Positions 44,483 to 51,960 of a stretch of 64,000 nucleotides of DNA are shown here, in pieces; position 1 is the stretch's first letter, and each line of letters opens with the position of its first letter. A program made the translations under genes and the position numbers. The notes under the pieces were generated by a model. It searched no databases. It saw nothing but the letters and a program-made list of their open reading frames with translations, and was not told the DNA's origin. Location of the stretch: positions 496,001 to 560,000 of the forward strand of contig CP003083.1 of NCBI GenBank assembly GCA_000306725.1, in the 5' to 3' direction. Source of the stretch: Methanolobus psychrophilus R15 (GTDB lineage Archaea > Halobacteriota > Methanosarcinia > Methanosarcinales > Methanosarcinaceae).

Positions 44483-44782
44483 GTGGGTGAAGTAGTCTAC
44501 CGTGACAAAGGATACTTTGGAGCAGTTGCAAAGGGTTTTGCAGCAACAATGCAAAGAGCGGTAAGAGGACATCCATTAGGAATAAACGATGTTCTCAGAA
44601 ATGAAAGGATAAGTGTACAGCGAGTTCCATGTGAAAGAGTCTATGCAGTAGCAAAGGAAGTGTTCAAAGCAGGAAAAGTGCTTGTCACAAATGTAGAAAG
44701 AGTGAATGTAAAAATGCTGATTACAGCTTTTTCTTTTAATCTTCATCAATTGAGAACACTGAAAAGGAAGGGAACTATCTAA
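44483..44782 (+). pseudogene. C-terminal remnant of an IS5-family transposase
   Basis: The translation YRDKGYFGAVAKGF, then PCERVYAVAKEVFKAGKVLVT and VNVKMLITAFSFNLHQL, matches the C-terminal third of IS5-type DDE transposases, including the Glu region (ERVYAVAK). The N-terminal catalytic part is absent, and the left junction at about 44480 is fused to the broken membrane-protein gene. A small hairpin GATAGC-GTAA-GCTATC follows the stop at 44783-44798. Confidence 0.75.
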
Positions 44783-44798
44783 GATAGCGTAAGCTATC

Positions 44799-45090
44799 CT
44801 AAAATTAAGGTGAAAAGGAACAAAAACATAAAAATCTTGGATGAAGTGGGACGAGTAACAACTTGGATTTATCCGATACTTAAAAAAGAGGGGTTAATCT
44901 GAATCCTCTAACATATATTCGCACCATTGGCTTATTGAATGGAAGCATGAAGGGACCTGTGAGAGTTTTCCACCGCTGCTATAGACTCACTCAACATATT
45001 TACATTTTATGAAACATGGTAAAGGAATATTGCGAGGCTGGATAATGGAACCGGCGCAATGTTATGAAAGTGAAAAATACCAAAGATTTC
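44799..45090. other. Gap with no recognised gene
   Basis: About 290 bases between the transposase remnant and the next gene. No frame has a convincing start, ribosome site or family match, and no repeat shared with the rest of the window was seen. It may hold the end of the insertion sequence and the left border of the virus-like element. Confidence 0.4.
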
Positions 45091-45330
45091 TCATTTCACC
45101 TGATGTTTCTGTATTTCGCGTTTCGCCAGCATATTGGAGCCGAAAGTGTATACAAGAATCACAATACCCAGCCAGATGAAATGGCTTCCTATTTCAGGCA
45201 TACCCAAATATTTCAAGGCAAGACCAATACCAAAGATCAGCAAATTTGCCATGCCTATCTTTTTATTTCGTTTTACAGTCTGCTCATATATCTGTTTGTG
45301 TACAAGATACTCTTTTTTTTCAGTTTTCAC
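45091..45330 (-). CDS. Small two-span membrane protein
   Basis: A 79-residue protein starting at GTG 45330 with GAGG ten bases upstream: a basic cytosolic head (VKTEKKEYLVHKQIYEQTVK), then helices IGMANLLIFGIGLALKYLG and FIWLGIVILVYTFGSNML, then a basic tail. The frame is open further upstream, but those codons overlap the next gene's neighbourhood and have no signal. No family recognised. It may belong to the host side of the border of the virus-like element. Confidence 0.5.
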   Translation of the reverse strand: MKTEKKEYLVHKQIYEQTVKRNKKIGMANLLIFGIGLALKYLGMPEIGSHFIWLGIVILVYTFGSNMLAKREIQKHQVK

Positions 45331-45380
45331 GTTTTCACATCCTCTAACATGTAGGTTATAGAGCCAGCAGCTCAGTTTGT

Positions 45381-45725
45381 TCAGGCAGATCTTGCCCCCA
45401 CATAATACAAATGCTGCCTGTCCGGACAATACATATCCAATTCGATCTTCAGCTGCTGCACCAGATCACAACAGTACTGATCCAGGACACCGAACTTCTC
45501 CCGGAGGATCTTGCAGAGCTCGTTGGTGGATATCCCATTATAGACATATCCCGCCAACGCACGCATTGCAGATCTGGCCAGCTCCTCGGGAGTGCATGTG
45601 TCAAGCACATCTATCCGGTAGATCTCACGAGTGGATCTGCCCTCTATGATCGTTTCTCTCTCGTATATTCTAAGGTTGTGATACAGCTTTCCTCCATACG
45701 CTGGAATGTTCGTTTTGATGTACAT
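45381..45725 (-). CDS. Hypothetical protein of the virus-like element
   Basis: A 114-residue soluble protein, not recognised. It has a beta-rich start (MYIKTNIPAYGGKLYHNLRI) and a helical second half with CTPEELARSAMRALAGYV. GGGAG and AGGAGC precede the ATG at 45725, which is 13 bases after the stop of the ribbon-helix-helix gene, so both share one transcript and probably the same autoregulation. Confidence 0.55.
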   Translation of the reverse strand: MYIKTNIPAYGGKLYHNLRIYERETIIEGRSTREIYRIDVLDTCTPEELARSAMRALAGYVYNGISTNELCKILREKFGVLDQYCCDLVQQLKIELDMYCPDRQHLYYVGARSA

Positions 45726-45738
45726 GCTCCTACTCCCA

Positions 45739-46089
45739 TTATTCGTATACGTGCTCTATAACTATCGGCTTATCCCTTTTAGACGGTGATGACAGTGACT
45801 CCCTTATGATCGATTTGATGAGAGCCTTACCCTCTGGACTTTTGAGGTATTCTTTGATCACCCCTTCGATCAGATCACCAGCATCTGCAACATATTCACT
45901 TGCGGTCGGAAATTGCATGTCACCGTCGCGGTGTGCATGATCGTACATTAATACGAATTGGGACATCGCAGTCGAGATGACATCAGACACCGATCCAAAC
46001 TCATCGGCGTCTACCAGCTCCTTTGCCCTATTCACGAGATAAGAGCTCATGGCTATTGATACCTTTTCTTTGTTTCTTTTAACTACCAT
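45739..46089 (-). CDS. Ribbon-helix-helix (CopG-like) regulator
   Basis: A 116-residue protein with an N-terminal ribbon-helix-helix pattern: the strand EKVSIAMSSYLVNRAKEL and the helix FGSVSDVISTAMSQFV. The C-terminal part (DAGDLIEGVIKEYLKS) is helical and acidic. Dimeric RHH proteins bind short palindromes through the strand pair. A perfect palindrome overlaps its own start codon (46081-46096), so autorepression is likely. It may keep the element silent, as it lies divergent from the replication and packaging genes. Confidence 0.7.
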   Translation of the reverse strand: MVVKRNKEKVSIAMSSYLVNRAKELVDADEFGSVSDVISTAMSQFVLMYDHAHRDGDMQFPTASEYVADAGDLIEGVIKEYLKSPEGKALIKSIIRESLSSPSKRDKPIVIEHVYE

Positions 46090-46096
46090 GGTAGTT
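46081..46096. promoter_or_regulatory. Operator palindrome over the RHH start codon
   Basis: AACTACCATGGTAGTT is a perfect 16-base palindrome centred on the start codon of the minus-strand RHH gene; a further TAGT half-site repeat (ACTTAGTAGTT) follows at 46097-46107. On the minus strand GTTTATATAT at 46111-46120 is a TATA box about 25-30 bases from the ATG, so the transcript is leaderless and its start lies within the operator. Confidence 0.65.
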
Positions 46097-46218
46097 ACTT
46101 AGTAGTTAGAATATATAAACTTTTCTTAAGGCAATGATACGCCCATAATAAGTAAATATAAATATGATTGCGTCATTGTTAAGGGTGCAATAGTACGACT
46201 TAAGTACGGAGCGAAAAC

Positions 46219-46449
46219 ATGACTGAAAACTATCCCACGAGTATTCGCCTGGCACGTGCTGACAAAGAAGATCTCGCTGAGCTTGTGAAACATGGTATCT
46301 TCACAAACGTAAGTGATGCGGGGAGATGTGCCATGCGCAGGGGAGTCCTGACAATAAAGGATGAAAGAGGAATCGGAATGCAAGATAGGAAAGAAAAAGC
46401 AATCGTATCAGATGGCTCTCAACTGGCCGACCCGGCGGTGGAAGTATGA
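46219..46449 (+). CDS. Small putative ribbon-helix-helix protein
   Basis: A 76-residue protein. PTSIRLARADKEDLAELVKH resembles an RHH strand plus first helix and FTNVSDAGRCAMRRGVL the second helix; the tail is disordered. A TATA-like AAATATAAATA near 46154 and CGGAGCG before the ATG give it its own signals. First gene of the plus-strand run; its stop overlaps the next start (ATGA). Confidence 0.55.
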   Translation: MTENYPTSIRLARADKEDLAELVKHGIFTNVSDAGRCAMRRGVLTIKDERGIGMQDRKEKAIVSDGSQLADPAVEV

Positions 46450-46583
46450 ACGAGCTAAGTATTGAAGAGCAGCGCGTACAGCCCATCAAACAATGGGAGA
46501 ACGGCACACCACCAAGCCAGCAGATGTTTGCCATGGCAGCCAGAATAATAGCGGGTATGGAAGTGATGACCAATGCCATCTGA
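46446..46583 (+). CDS. Small hypothetical protein (45 residues)
   Basis: MNELSIEEQRVQPIKQWENG followed by a helical Met/Ala-rich end. It overlaps the preceding gene by four bases and the following one by eleven, a pattern of tight viral packing that supports translation. No function recognised. Confidence 0.4.
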   Translation: MNELSIEEQRVQPIKQWENGTPPSQQMFAMAARIIAGMEVMTNAI

Positions 46584-46707
46584 CTTTGCAGGAGAGAAGG
46601 CATTGGCCGTCCACAACAAGGCACACCGGGAAAATCATGGAGCTCTTCCCATGAGGTACCCAATGACAAAAATGACCCCCACGGTTAAATTCCTTGCGGG
46701 GGCTTGA
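46573..46707 (+). CDS. Small hypothetical protein (44 residues)
   Basis: Starts MPSDFAGEKALAVHNKAHRE and ends KFLAGA. GGAGAG follows, not precedes, the start, so initiation would rely on coupling to the gene it overlaps. Its stop lies two bases before the next start. Low-complexity and unrecognised. Confidence 0.3.
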   Translation: MPSDFAGEKALAVHNKAHRENHGALPMRYPMTKMTPTVKFLAGA

Positions 46708-46709
46708 GC

Positions 46710-47048
46710 ATGGGCTGGTCTAAGAGCGGAGGCTATGCAGGCCGGCCAATAGGATCCACAAAGGACCGATACTGGCTGGGTGAATGCCATCAGGAGCGCA
46801 GGTTCAATCATGCCATGGACCTCTGCGAGATGACCGTTGGCCAAACAGCAATGTGTCCGGTCTGCGAACGCCTGGCTGCAAAATGTATCGAGGCAGGTGT
46901 CACAAAGACCCTGGGTGCACGATCGCGCTGGGAATGCGTTTGTGGGCATCAGTTCACCCGCTCGATCTCCCCTGAGAAAATGGCCGAGTATTACTCTGAG
47001 GATGTGAAGCGAATGATAGGATCAGGTGATCGGGAGGCTACCAAATGA
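46710..47048 (+). CDS. Zinc-ribbon protein of the virus-like element
   Basis: A 112-residue basic protein. A first Cys pair (MCPVCERLAAKC) and a second (WECVCGHQF) could hold one zinc. The N terminus (MGWSKSGGYAGRPIGSTKDR) is flexible. GGGGGC precedes the ATG at 46710. Its stop overlaps the next start. Likely a nucleic-acid-binding accessory protein; no family name. Confidence 0.55.
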   Translation: MGWSKSGGYAGRPIGSTKDRYWLGECHQERRFNHAMDLCEMTVGQTAMCPVCERLAAKCIEAGVTKTLGARSRWECVCGHQFTRSISPEKMAEYYSEDVKRMIGSGDREATK

Positions 47049-47191
47049 CCATCAATAACATGCCGCTTGCACGCACAAGGATCGTGGCCGAGTGCATATG
47101 CGACCACTGCGGCCATATTTTTGAGATCGACTGGCAGTGCAGGAATCGGCCGATCTACTGCCCGGAATGTAGTAAGGAGGTACGACCCTAG
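47045..47191 (+). CDS. Small zinc-ribbon protein (48 residues)
   Basis: AECICDHCGHIFEIDW and then RPIYCPECSKEV give a classic CxxC-x17-CxxC zinc ribbon filling the whole protein. It starts inside the stop of the preceding gene (ATGACC with TGA) and is followed by a tRNA-like stretch. Probably binds nucleic acid or a partner protein. Confidence 0.6.
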   Translation: MTINNMPLARTRIVAECICDHCGHIFEIDWQCRNRPIYCPECSKEVRP

Positions 47192-47209
47192 AGCCACCTC
47201 CCCCATCCA

Positions 47210-47253
47210 CTCCGGGACACCAGGGTCATATCGGGTTCGAGCCCCGACCGGAG
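47210..47253 (+). other. tRNA-like minihelix (acceptor stem plus T arm)
   Basis: CTCCGG (47210-47215) can pair with CCGGAG (47248-47253). Directly before the latter stands a perfect T arm: stem TCGGG/CCCGA with the seven-base loop TTCGAGC, which fits the TTCRANY-type T loop. Only 15 bases replace the D and anticodon arms. This is not a functional tRNA; it may be a deleted tRNA copy or a tRNA mimic. It lies in the 117-base gap between two small genes. Confidence 0.45.
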
Positions 47254-47308
47254 CATTGGCCTGCAGATGGCCTGCATGCTTTCTATCAAAACAAAGGATG
47301 TGAATTGA

Positions 47309-47608
47309 ATGTCTGACGAAATTGAAGTGTACATAGATTTTGACCGATTGCCAGCTGGCATAGGTTACACAAAGGACGACCCCCTCAAGCACATCGGTGC
47401 TGCGGACGTGACCCGGATCCAGCAGTGGATCCGCAGCAAGGTCTCAGGGGAGAATGAAGTGTTTGCCGTCATAACCGGCAGAGCCTCAAGATTTGTTAAC
47501 ATGGTCGCAACAGCAGAGCTTGCATCATGCAAGAACGTGACCCGGATAGGATGGTCCCAGGCCGGAATGGTGCCTATTGTTGTAAAGGATCTCAGGGGGA
47601 ACGCTTGA
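47309..47608 (+). CDS. Hypothetical protein of the virus-like element
   Basis: A 99-residue soluble protein. EVFAVITGRASRFVNMVATA and IGWSQAGMVPIVVKDLRG look like an alternating alpha/beta fold. AAAGGATG precedes the ATG and its stop touches the next start (TGATG). No family recognised. Confidence 0.5.
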   Translation: MSDEIEVYIDFDRLPAGIGYTKDDPLKHIGAADVTRIQQWIRSKVSGENEVFAVITGRASRFVNMVATAELASCKNVTRIGWSQAGMVPIVVKDLRGNA

Positions 47609-47868
47609 TGAGCGATACCTTGCCAGATCCAACATCAAAGATGCGTGATGAAACCCGCATCATCTATACCCAGGGATATGAGATATCAACGAAGATCGGT
47701 GCAGAGATCGATTCCAAGGGCAATATCAAGCCAAATGCACAGGTCACGATATCCAGAAAACTGGAGAGCGGCGATGAGATCAGGGAACTGATACATGCAG
47801 ATGTTTCCAGAGGAGTGGAGGAAGTGATGGATGCAATTGATGAGATCCTCAAAAGAGGTGCTAAGTGA
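47608..47868 (+). CDS. Hypothetical protein of the virus-like element
   Basis: An 86-residue protein with a beta-rich middle (GYEISTKIGAEIDSKGNIKP) and a helical acidic end (VEEVMDAIDEILKRG). It starts within the stop of the preceding gene and lies just before the RecA-like ATPase. Size, charge and place would suit a single-strand-binding or recombination accessory protein, but nothing in the sequence proves it. Confidence 0.45.
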   Translation: MSDTLPDPTSKMRDETRIIYTQGYEISTKIGAEIDSKGNIKPNAQVTISRKLESGDEIRELIHADVSRGVEEVMDAIDEILKRGAK

Positions 47869-47898
47869 TGAGACACGGTGTGCAGGAGAGGTGTGAGC

Positions 47899-48891
47899 AT
47901 GGAAGCAAAACTTGACAAAGACAGACTTGTCCCCATACTGAAAATGATGGGATATGACACTTTAAATGGTACAGATGTGTGGAAAAAGGCCAGTGATAAG
48001 CCGGAAGAGTTCGTGTTCTGGGCTGTGGACTTCAAGAAGAACGAGGTGTTCAAATGGGTCGAGGATCACCGTGAGTACGATGTTCCTGGAGACAAAATAC
48101 TCACTGAGCTCAAGATGCTTGTCGAAAGTTCATGTGAACAAAGTGGTGAAGCCCTAAAAGACGAAACCTTAGCCGACCAAAGCAAAGAGGATTGTCCGCA
48201 AGAGCCCACCAATAAAGAAAATGCATCCCTGTCATATCAAAATGGCGACACCTCTACTAGCTTGCTGGACCTTATCCACGGATATCTCGGCAACGATGTC
48301 CTGGAGATCTTTGGGGATACAGGATCTGGCAAGTCAAAGTTCGCCATGGCCGTTGCCAGAGAAGCGATCGCGTCAAAAAGAAGAGTATTCTATCTTGATA
48401 CAGAGAGAAATCTTACAGAAGCTGATGTCAGGGACCTGAAAGGATGCGAGTACAAGTACACACCTGTTATTGAGGAGATAGACAGGATTGTGCAGAACCT
48501 TCCGGTGGTAGATATCATAATCATTGATTCAATAGGTTATCCCATCCTGACATCATACGCCCGGCTCAGTGTCAAGCAGAAAGGTGACGCTCTGCTAAAG
48601 CTTATCGCTATTTTCGGAGATCTCAAGACCTGGGCTTACAGGAACAAAGGTACTGTGATCGTCACAAACCAGCCAGAGTCAGAGTTCAACAAGGAACCTG
48701 GCCATGTCTTTAGGCCATTCGGTGACAAGAGCCAGTTTTGCGCAAAAGAGATCTGGAAGACGGAGATTGTGGACCGCAAGCCTGCATACACCAATATCCG
48801 CATCACTGCGTTTCGCAGCAGGTCCGTTGGCCATCGGACAAAGATAGCGGATATGAAGATCAGCAGCAATGGCGTGGAGGTGCAGGCATGA
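47899..48891 (+). CDS. RecA/RadA-like ATPase of the virus-like element
   Basis: A 330-residue protein. Residues 1-120 are a charged N-terminal part (KMMGYDTLNGTDVWKKAS) without match. The RecA core starts at about 130: Walker A GDTGSGKS at 139-146, the YLDTERNLTEADV segment, Walker B VVDIIIIDS at 203-211, and VIVTNQPESEF in the place of the RadA L2-region strand. C-terminal VGHRTKIADMKISSNGVEV resembles the end of RadA/RadB. It probably drives strand exchange or annealing in viral DNA replication. GGAGAGG lies upstream of the ATG at 47899; the longer frame from 47878 lacks such a signal. Confidence 0.82.
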   Translation: MEAKLDKDRLVPILKMMGYDTLNGTDVWKKASDKPEEFVFWAVDFKKNEVFKWVEDHREYDVPGDKILTELKMLVESSCEQSGEALKDETLADQSKEDCPQEPTNKENASLSYQNGDTSTSLLDLIHGYLGNDVLEIFGDTGSGKSKFAMAVAREAIASKRRVFYLDTERNLTEADVRDLKGCEYKYTPVIEEIDRIVQNLPVVDIIIIDSIGYPILTSYARLSVKQKGDALLKLIAIFGDLKTWAYRNKGTVIVTNQPESEFNKEPGHVFRPFGDKSQFCAKEIWKTEIVDRKPAYTNIRITAFRSRSVGHRTKIADMKISSNGVEVQA

Positions 48892-48938
48892 TAGTCGATG
48901 TCAAACAGATGAGAAAAGAGAACTGCGGAGGGGTTTGA
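48888..48938 (+). CDS. 16-codon overlapping reading frame
   Basis: MIVDVKQMRKENCGGV begins in the stop of the RecA-like gene (ATGA) and ends in the start of the primase-helicase gene (TGATG). GGAGG near its end serves as the ribosome site of the following gene. It may be a true micropeptide or simply carry ribosomes from one gene to the next. Confidence 0.35.
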   Translation: MIVDVKQMRKENCGGV

Positions 48939-51139
48939 TGGAAGAGATCATAGATGCTGCCAAGAGATACAGGGCAGCGGGGATAATAGTTCACCCACTT
49001 TCCTCACCAAAGGACCACAAGCCATCTCCAGGAAAGCGTCCACTGCTTTCCAAGTGGCAGAAACTGGCCACAAACCCCACGGACGAGGAGCTTGACAACT
49101 ATTTTGTCAAGAAGGACTATAACATCGGTGCAGTGTGTGGAAAAGCATCTGATCTTATGGTGATAGATGTTGATTGGTATATCAAGGGCATGTGGGACGA
49201 CATCTTAAAAGGCGTTGATACATCTGACTGGGTGAAACAGCACCGGACAGCTGGCAGATGGCACTGGCTGTTCAGGTTCAACCCGGCATTGGAGCTAAAG
49301 CACGCCAAACCACTGGGCATAGATCTGCTTGGAGAGGCTGGCAACGTCGTCATGAGCCCGTCGATACATGAGGCTGGCAGTGTTTACAAGATGGACGGTG
49401 ATATCACAAAAAGGCCGCAGATCCCCAACAAGGTGATATCCAGCTTAATGAAATGGCTGAACACCTACCAGGAGCTCCGTATGACACTCAACAGGAGCAG
49501 GCCGGCCTTTAAAGAGTTCTTTGAGTCCGTATTTGTAAAAGATGACCTCGGTAAGGATGTGGATGGTAACAAGATACCCAACCCGATGTATCATGACCTG
49601 AGCGTGTTCAGGGACATAGAGGGAAGGCAGAGGATGTTGCATATCTGTGCAGAGCTTATGGCAAACGGCGCTGACCAGAAGCAGATGATGCTGTTCTGCA
49701 TGATGGCGTTTGGCAATGAGTTCGATCGGGAGAAAAGTGCGTATCAACTTAAAAAGATCGATTCCAGCGCAACTGCAAAGACAGCCTCGATAAAAGCCGA
49801 CCCCGTGCTTTCCCAGTTTCATAGCCCCGGCAGATCGGACACCGTCGAGGATGAGTACAGGAACTACTATTCGGTCGATATAGGAGCAAATGGCAAGGCC
49901 GCTATAAAATTGAACCTGGCAGGTATTGCAGCAGGTGTCACAAAGAAATTGCTTGTGATAAGCTATGCAGAGCAGCTTTACATCTATCAGGAAGGATGCT
50001 ATGTGGAAGGACTTGTTGCCATCAAGTCTGAGATACAGAACATAGCAAAGACCGTGGGGTACACCGGGCCCCTGTCAAGGGTCACCAGTGAGATCATCCA
50101 TTATCTGACGTATGAGACGCCACACAATGAGCATCCTTTCAACCAGATAGACAATATGATCCCTGTCAACAACGGTGTGGTCAAGTTCGATTTTGATACA
50201 GGCGATGTGGAGCTGGTGCCACATGACCCAAAGTATATGTTCAACTATAAGCTCCATGCCGACTTTGACCAGAGCACCATGTCGGACGAGATCCACGAAA
50301 AGATGATAACAAAGTACGTGGCACCCGAACATATTGACATATTGTATCAGATCCCGGCACAGGCACTCCTTCAGATGGCAAGTGAACCGTACAAGAAAGC
50401 GTATCTTATCCAGGGCGACCCCAACGCCGGCAAATCCACTTACCTTCAGTTACTTGAACGGGTCTTTGGGATGGAGAACATAAGCGCAGAGTCGCTGCAG
50501 TCACTCAGCGAGAACCGGTTCGCCAAGGCAAATCTGGAAAGTAAGACATTCAATATCTTTGATGATATGAGTGACATCCCAATGTCAGAGACCGGGACGT
50601 TCAAAACACTTACTGGTAAGCGGTGGCACTCTATCAAGAAGAAGGGCAAACAGGCATATATGGCTCCTCTTGGTGCACTGCATGTTTTCACATGCAATGC
50701 ACCGCCGTCTTTTGATAAGAAGGTCAAGAACGACACTGCTTTCTGGGACAGATGGGAATACGTGTTCTTTCCTTACTGGTTTGATAAGGATCCCGATTTC
50801 ACCGTGAAGATGTTCGCTCCTGAAAACCTATCTGGCTTTTTATACCGGGTGATAAAGAAAATGATAGAGATCAAACGCAACGGCCTGGTGGTCAAAAGTT
50901 CTGCAGGCGAGGTTCGCGAGATGTGGAGCTACAATTCGGACCCTATATACCAGTTCCTTCAGGAAGGTCTCGATCATGAAAGAAAGGGCGTGAACGTCGC
51001 AAAGGAAGACCTGCTTGATTCGATCTTCCGCTGGGCCCTGGCCAATGATGTGGACACCGGGAAGATACCCTCGACAACGACCGGGCTGACACAATCGGGT
51101 GGACAAGTACGAAGTGTATGCAAGAAGGCCGATCGATGA
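48938..51139 (+). CDS. Bifunctional primase-polymerase / SF3 helicase (probable C-terminal frameshift)
   Basis: A 733-residue replication protein. Residues 10-180 are a PrimPol (archaeo-eukaryotic primase) domain with catalytic Asp77 and Asp79 in VIDVDW and His109 in RWHWLFRF. A linker and D5_N-like region follow, then an SF3 helicase: Walker A GDPNAGKST (493-501), Walker B NIFDDMSD, and HVFTCNAPP as motif C, with DTAFWDRWEYVFFP as the Arg-finger region. It would prime and unwind the element's DNA as a hexamer. The frame ends in QVRSVCKKADR at 51139; shifting by one base at GGG 51097-51099 opens 48 more codons (VDKYEVYARRPID...) to 51245, ending one gene boundary later, so the natural C terminus was probably there. 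Confidence 0.9.
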   Translation: MEEIIDAAKRYRAAGIIVHPLSSPKDHKPSPGKRPLLSKWQKLATNPTDEELDNYFVKKDYNIGAVCGKASDLMVIDVDWYIKGMWDDILKGVDTSDWVKQHRTAGRWHWLFRFNPALELKHAKPLGIDLLGEAGNVVMSPSIHEAGSVYKMDGDITKRPQIPNKVISSLMKWLNTYQELRMTLNRSRPAFKEFFESVFVKDDLGKDVDGNKIPNPMYHDLSVFRDIEGRQRMLHICAELMANGADQKQMMLFCMMAFGNEFDREKSAYQLKKIDSSATAKTASIKADPVLSQFHSPGRSDTVEDEYRNYYSVDIGANGKAAIKLNLAGIAAGVTKKLLVISYAEQLYIYQEGCYVEGLVAIKSEIQNIAKTVGYTGPLSRVTSEIIHYLTYETPHNEHPFNQIDNMIPVNNGVVKFDFDTGDVELVPHDPKYMFNYKLHADFDQSTMSDEIHEKMITKYVAPEHIDILYQIPAQALLQMASEPYKKAYLIQGDPNAGKSTYLQLLERVFGMENISAESLQSLSENRFAKANLESKTFNIFDDMSDIPMSETGTFKTLTGKRWHSIKKKGKQAYMAPLGALHVFTCNAPPSFDKKVKNDTAFWDRWEYVFFPYWFDKDPDFTVKMFAPENLSGFLYRVIKKMIEIKRNGLVVKSSAGEVREMWSYNSDPIYQFLQEGLDHERKGVNVAKEDLLDSIFRWALANDVDTGKIPSTTTGLTQSGGQVRSVCKKADR

Positions 51140-51336
51140 GAATGGCATAAGGATACATACATACGAGCTGCCAGGAGCATGGAAACACGGTTTTGCTTTT
51201 GCAGCACCCGTGATAAGGCTCAAGACCGAGCAGGTGAAACTATGACTGTCGTGCACTGTGCCCAGCTTGTCCGGGTTATTTTGAGAATTGTTCTCTTGCG
51301 GGTATTCCCTATAATACTATACATATCTTATTTTTC

Positions 51337-51346
51337 CATATATAAG
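51337..51346 (+). promoter_or_regulatory. Promoter of the packaging gene run
   Basis: CATATATAAG within an AT-rich stretch (51300-51350) follows the primase-helicase and precedes the genes that lead to terminase. AGGAG comes at once after it. It would allow packaging genes to be transcribed apart from the replication genes. Confidence 0.45.
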
Positions 51347-51411
51347 GAGTTAGAGAAAAGTAGGACATGTCGGGCAGGGTACCAAGGTTCAGCTATTCAA
51401 AGGGTGGTAGC

Positions 51412-51639
51412 ATGAACTTTGCTCAAGTATCCTGCATGTGCCTGTATTGCAAGGAGAGGACCTTCATCACAGAACCGCTTGATGAGGTCACCTGCTCCAG
51501 ATGCGCAGAGGTGGCGGGATTGGTCACGGGGAAGAAGCTCAGGCTATCCAGGATACCGGTCATTTTAGGCGAGAAGGCCTCAAATTTGCCTGTGGTGGAA
51601 AGAAAAAAGGGAGATCTAGGGGTTGTGACACTGGGATGA
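51412..51639 (+). CDS. Zinc-finger protein of the virus-like element
   Basis: A 75-residue protein with MCLYCKERTFITEP and VTCSRCAEVAG, a CxxC-x16-CxxC ribbon, followed by a basic segment (GKKLRLSRIPVI). GGTGG lies before the ATG at 51412; the longer frame from 51367 includes the promoter region. Its stop overlaps the next gene. Nucleic-acid binding is likely. Confidence 0.55.
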   Translation: MNFAQVSCMCLYCKERTFITEPLDEVTCSRCAEVAGLVTGKKLRLSRIPVILGEKASNLPVVERKKGDLGVVTLG

Positions 51640-51905
51640 CCACAAAAACAACACTTCTGCAAACGATCAGAAAACACTGCCTTGAATGTGTGTGCGGTTC
51701 GCCGATGGAAGTTGAGCTGTGTACATCTGAGAATTGTGCGCTGCATCCTTACAGGTTCGGGAAGGACCCAAAACCAAACCTCAGCAGATCAAAGATTATG
51801 GCTGGCAACAACACAGATCAATTTTCCAATAATTCAACGCCTGTGCGTAAGAAAATCTCTCTAGGATCAACGAACGCGTCAAGGGTGGTACCTGAGTATG
51901 GGTAA
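51636..51905 (+). CDS. Cys-rich protein near terminase
   Basis: An 89-residue protein: TIRKHCLECVCGSPMEVELC then SENCALHPYRFGKD. The C..C-x..-C..-C-ALHPYRFG signature is one I know from small phage proteins that often lie just before terminase genes; function unknown. The second half is polar and probably disordered. It starts inside the stop of the zinc-finger gene. Confidence 0.55.
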   Translation: MTTKTTLLQTIRKHCLECVCGSPMEVELCTSENCALHPYRFGKDPKPNLSRSKIMAGNNTDQFSNNSTPVRKKISLGSTNASRVVPEYG

Positions 51906-51960
51906 GCATTTTTGGAGGCGTTCTTGGCTCGAATTTGGGCAGTTTTAACAAGAGGATATT

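Noticed and set aside
44481-44576. N terminus of the long minus-strand frame 43479-44576
   Set aside because: These codons are the complement of the transposase remnant, not part of the membrane-protein gene.
47210-47253. Functional tRNA gene
   Set aside because: D arm and anticodon arm are missing, so it cannot act in translation; kept only as a tRNA-like structure.
51242-51415. 57-residue frame after the primase-helicase
   Set aside because: It covers an AT-rich promoter stretch, and its residues past the first 40 have no protein-like pattern. The shifted primase frame ends at its start, which makes the ATG a chance overlap or a coupling signal at most.
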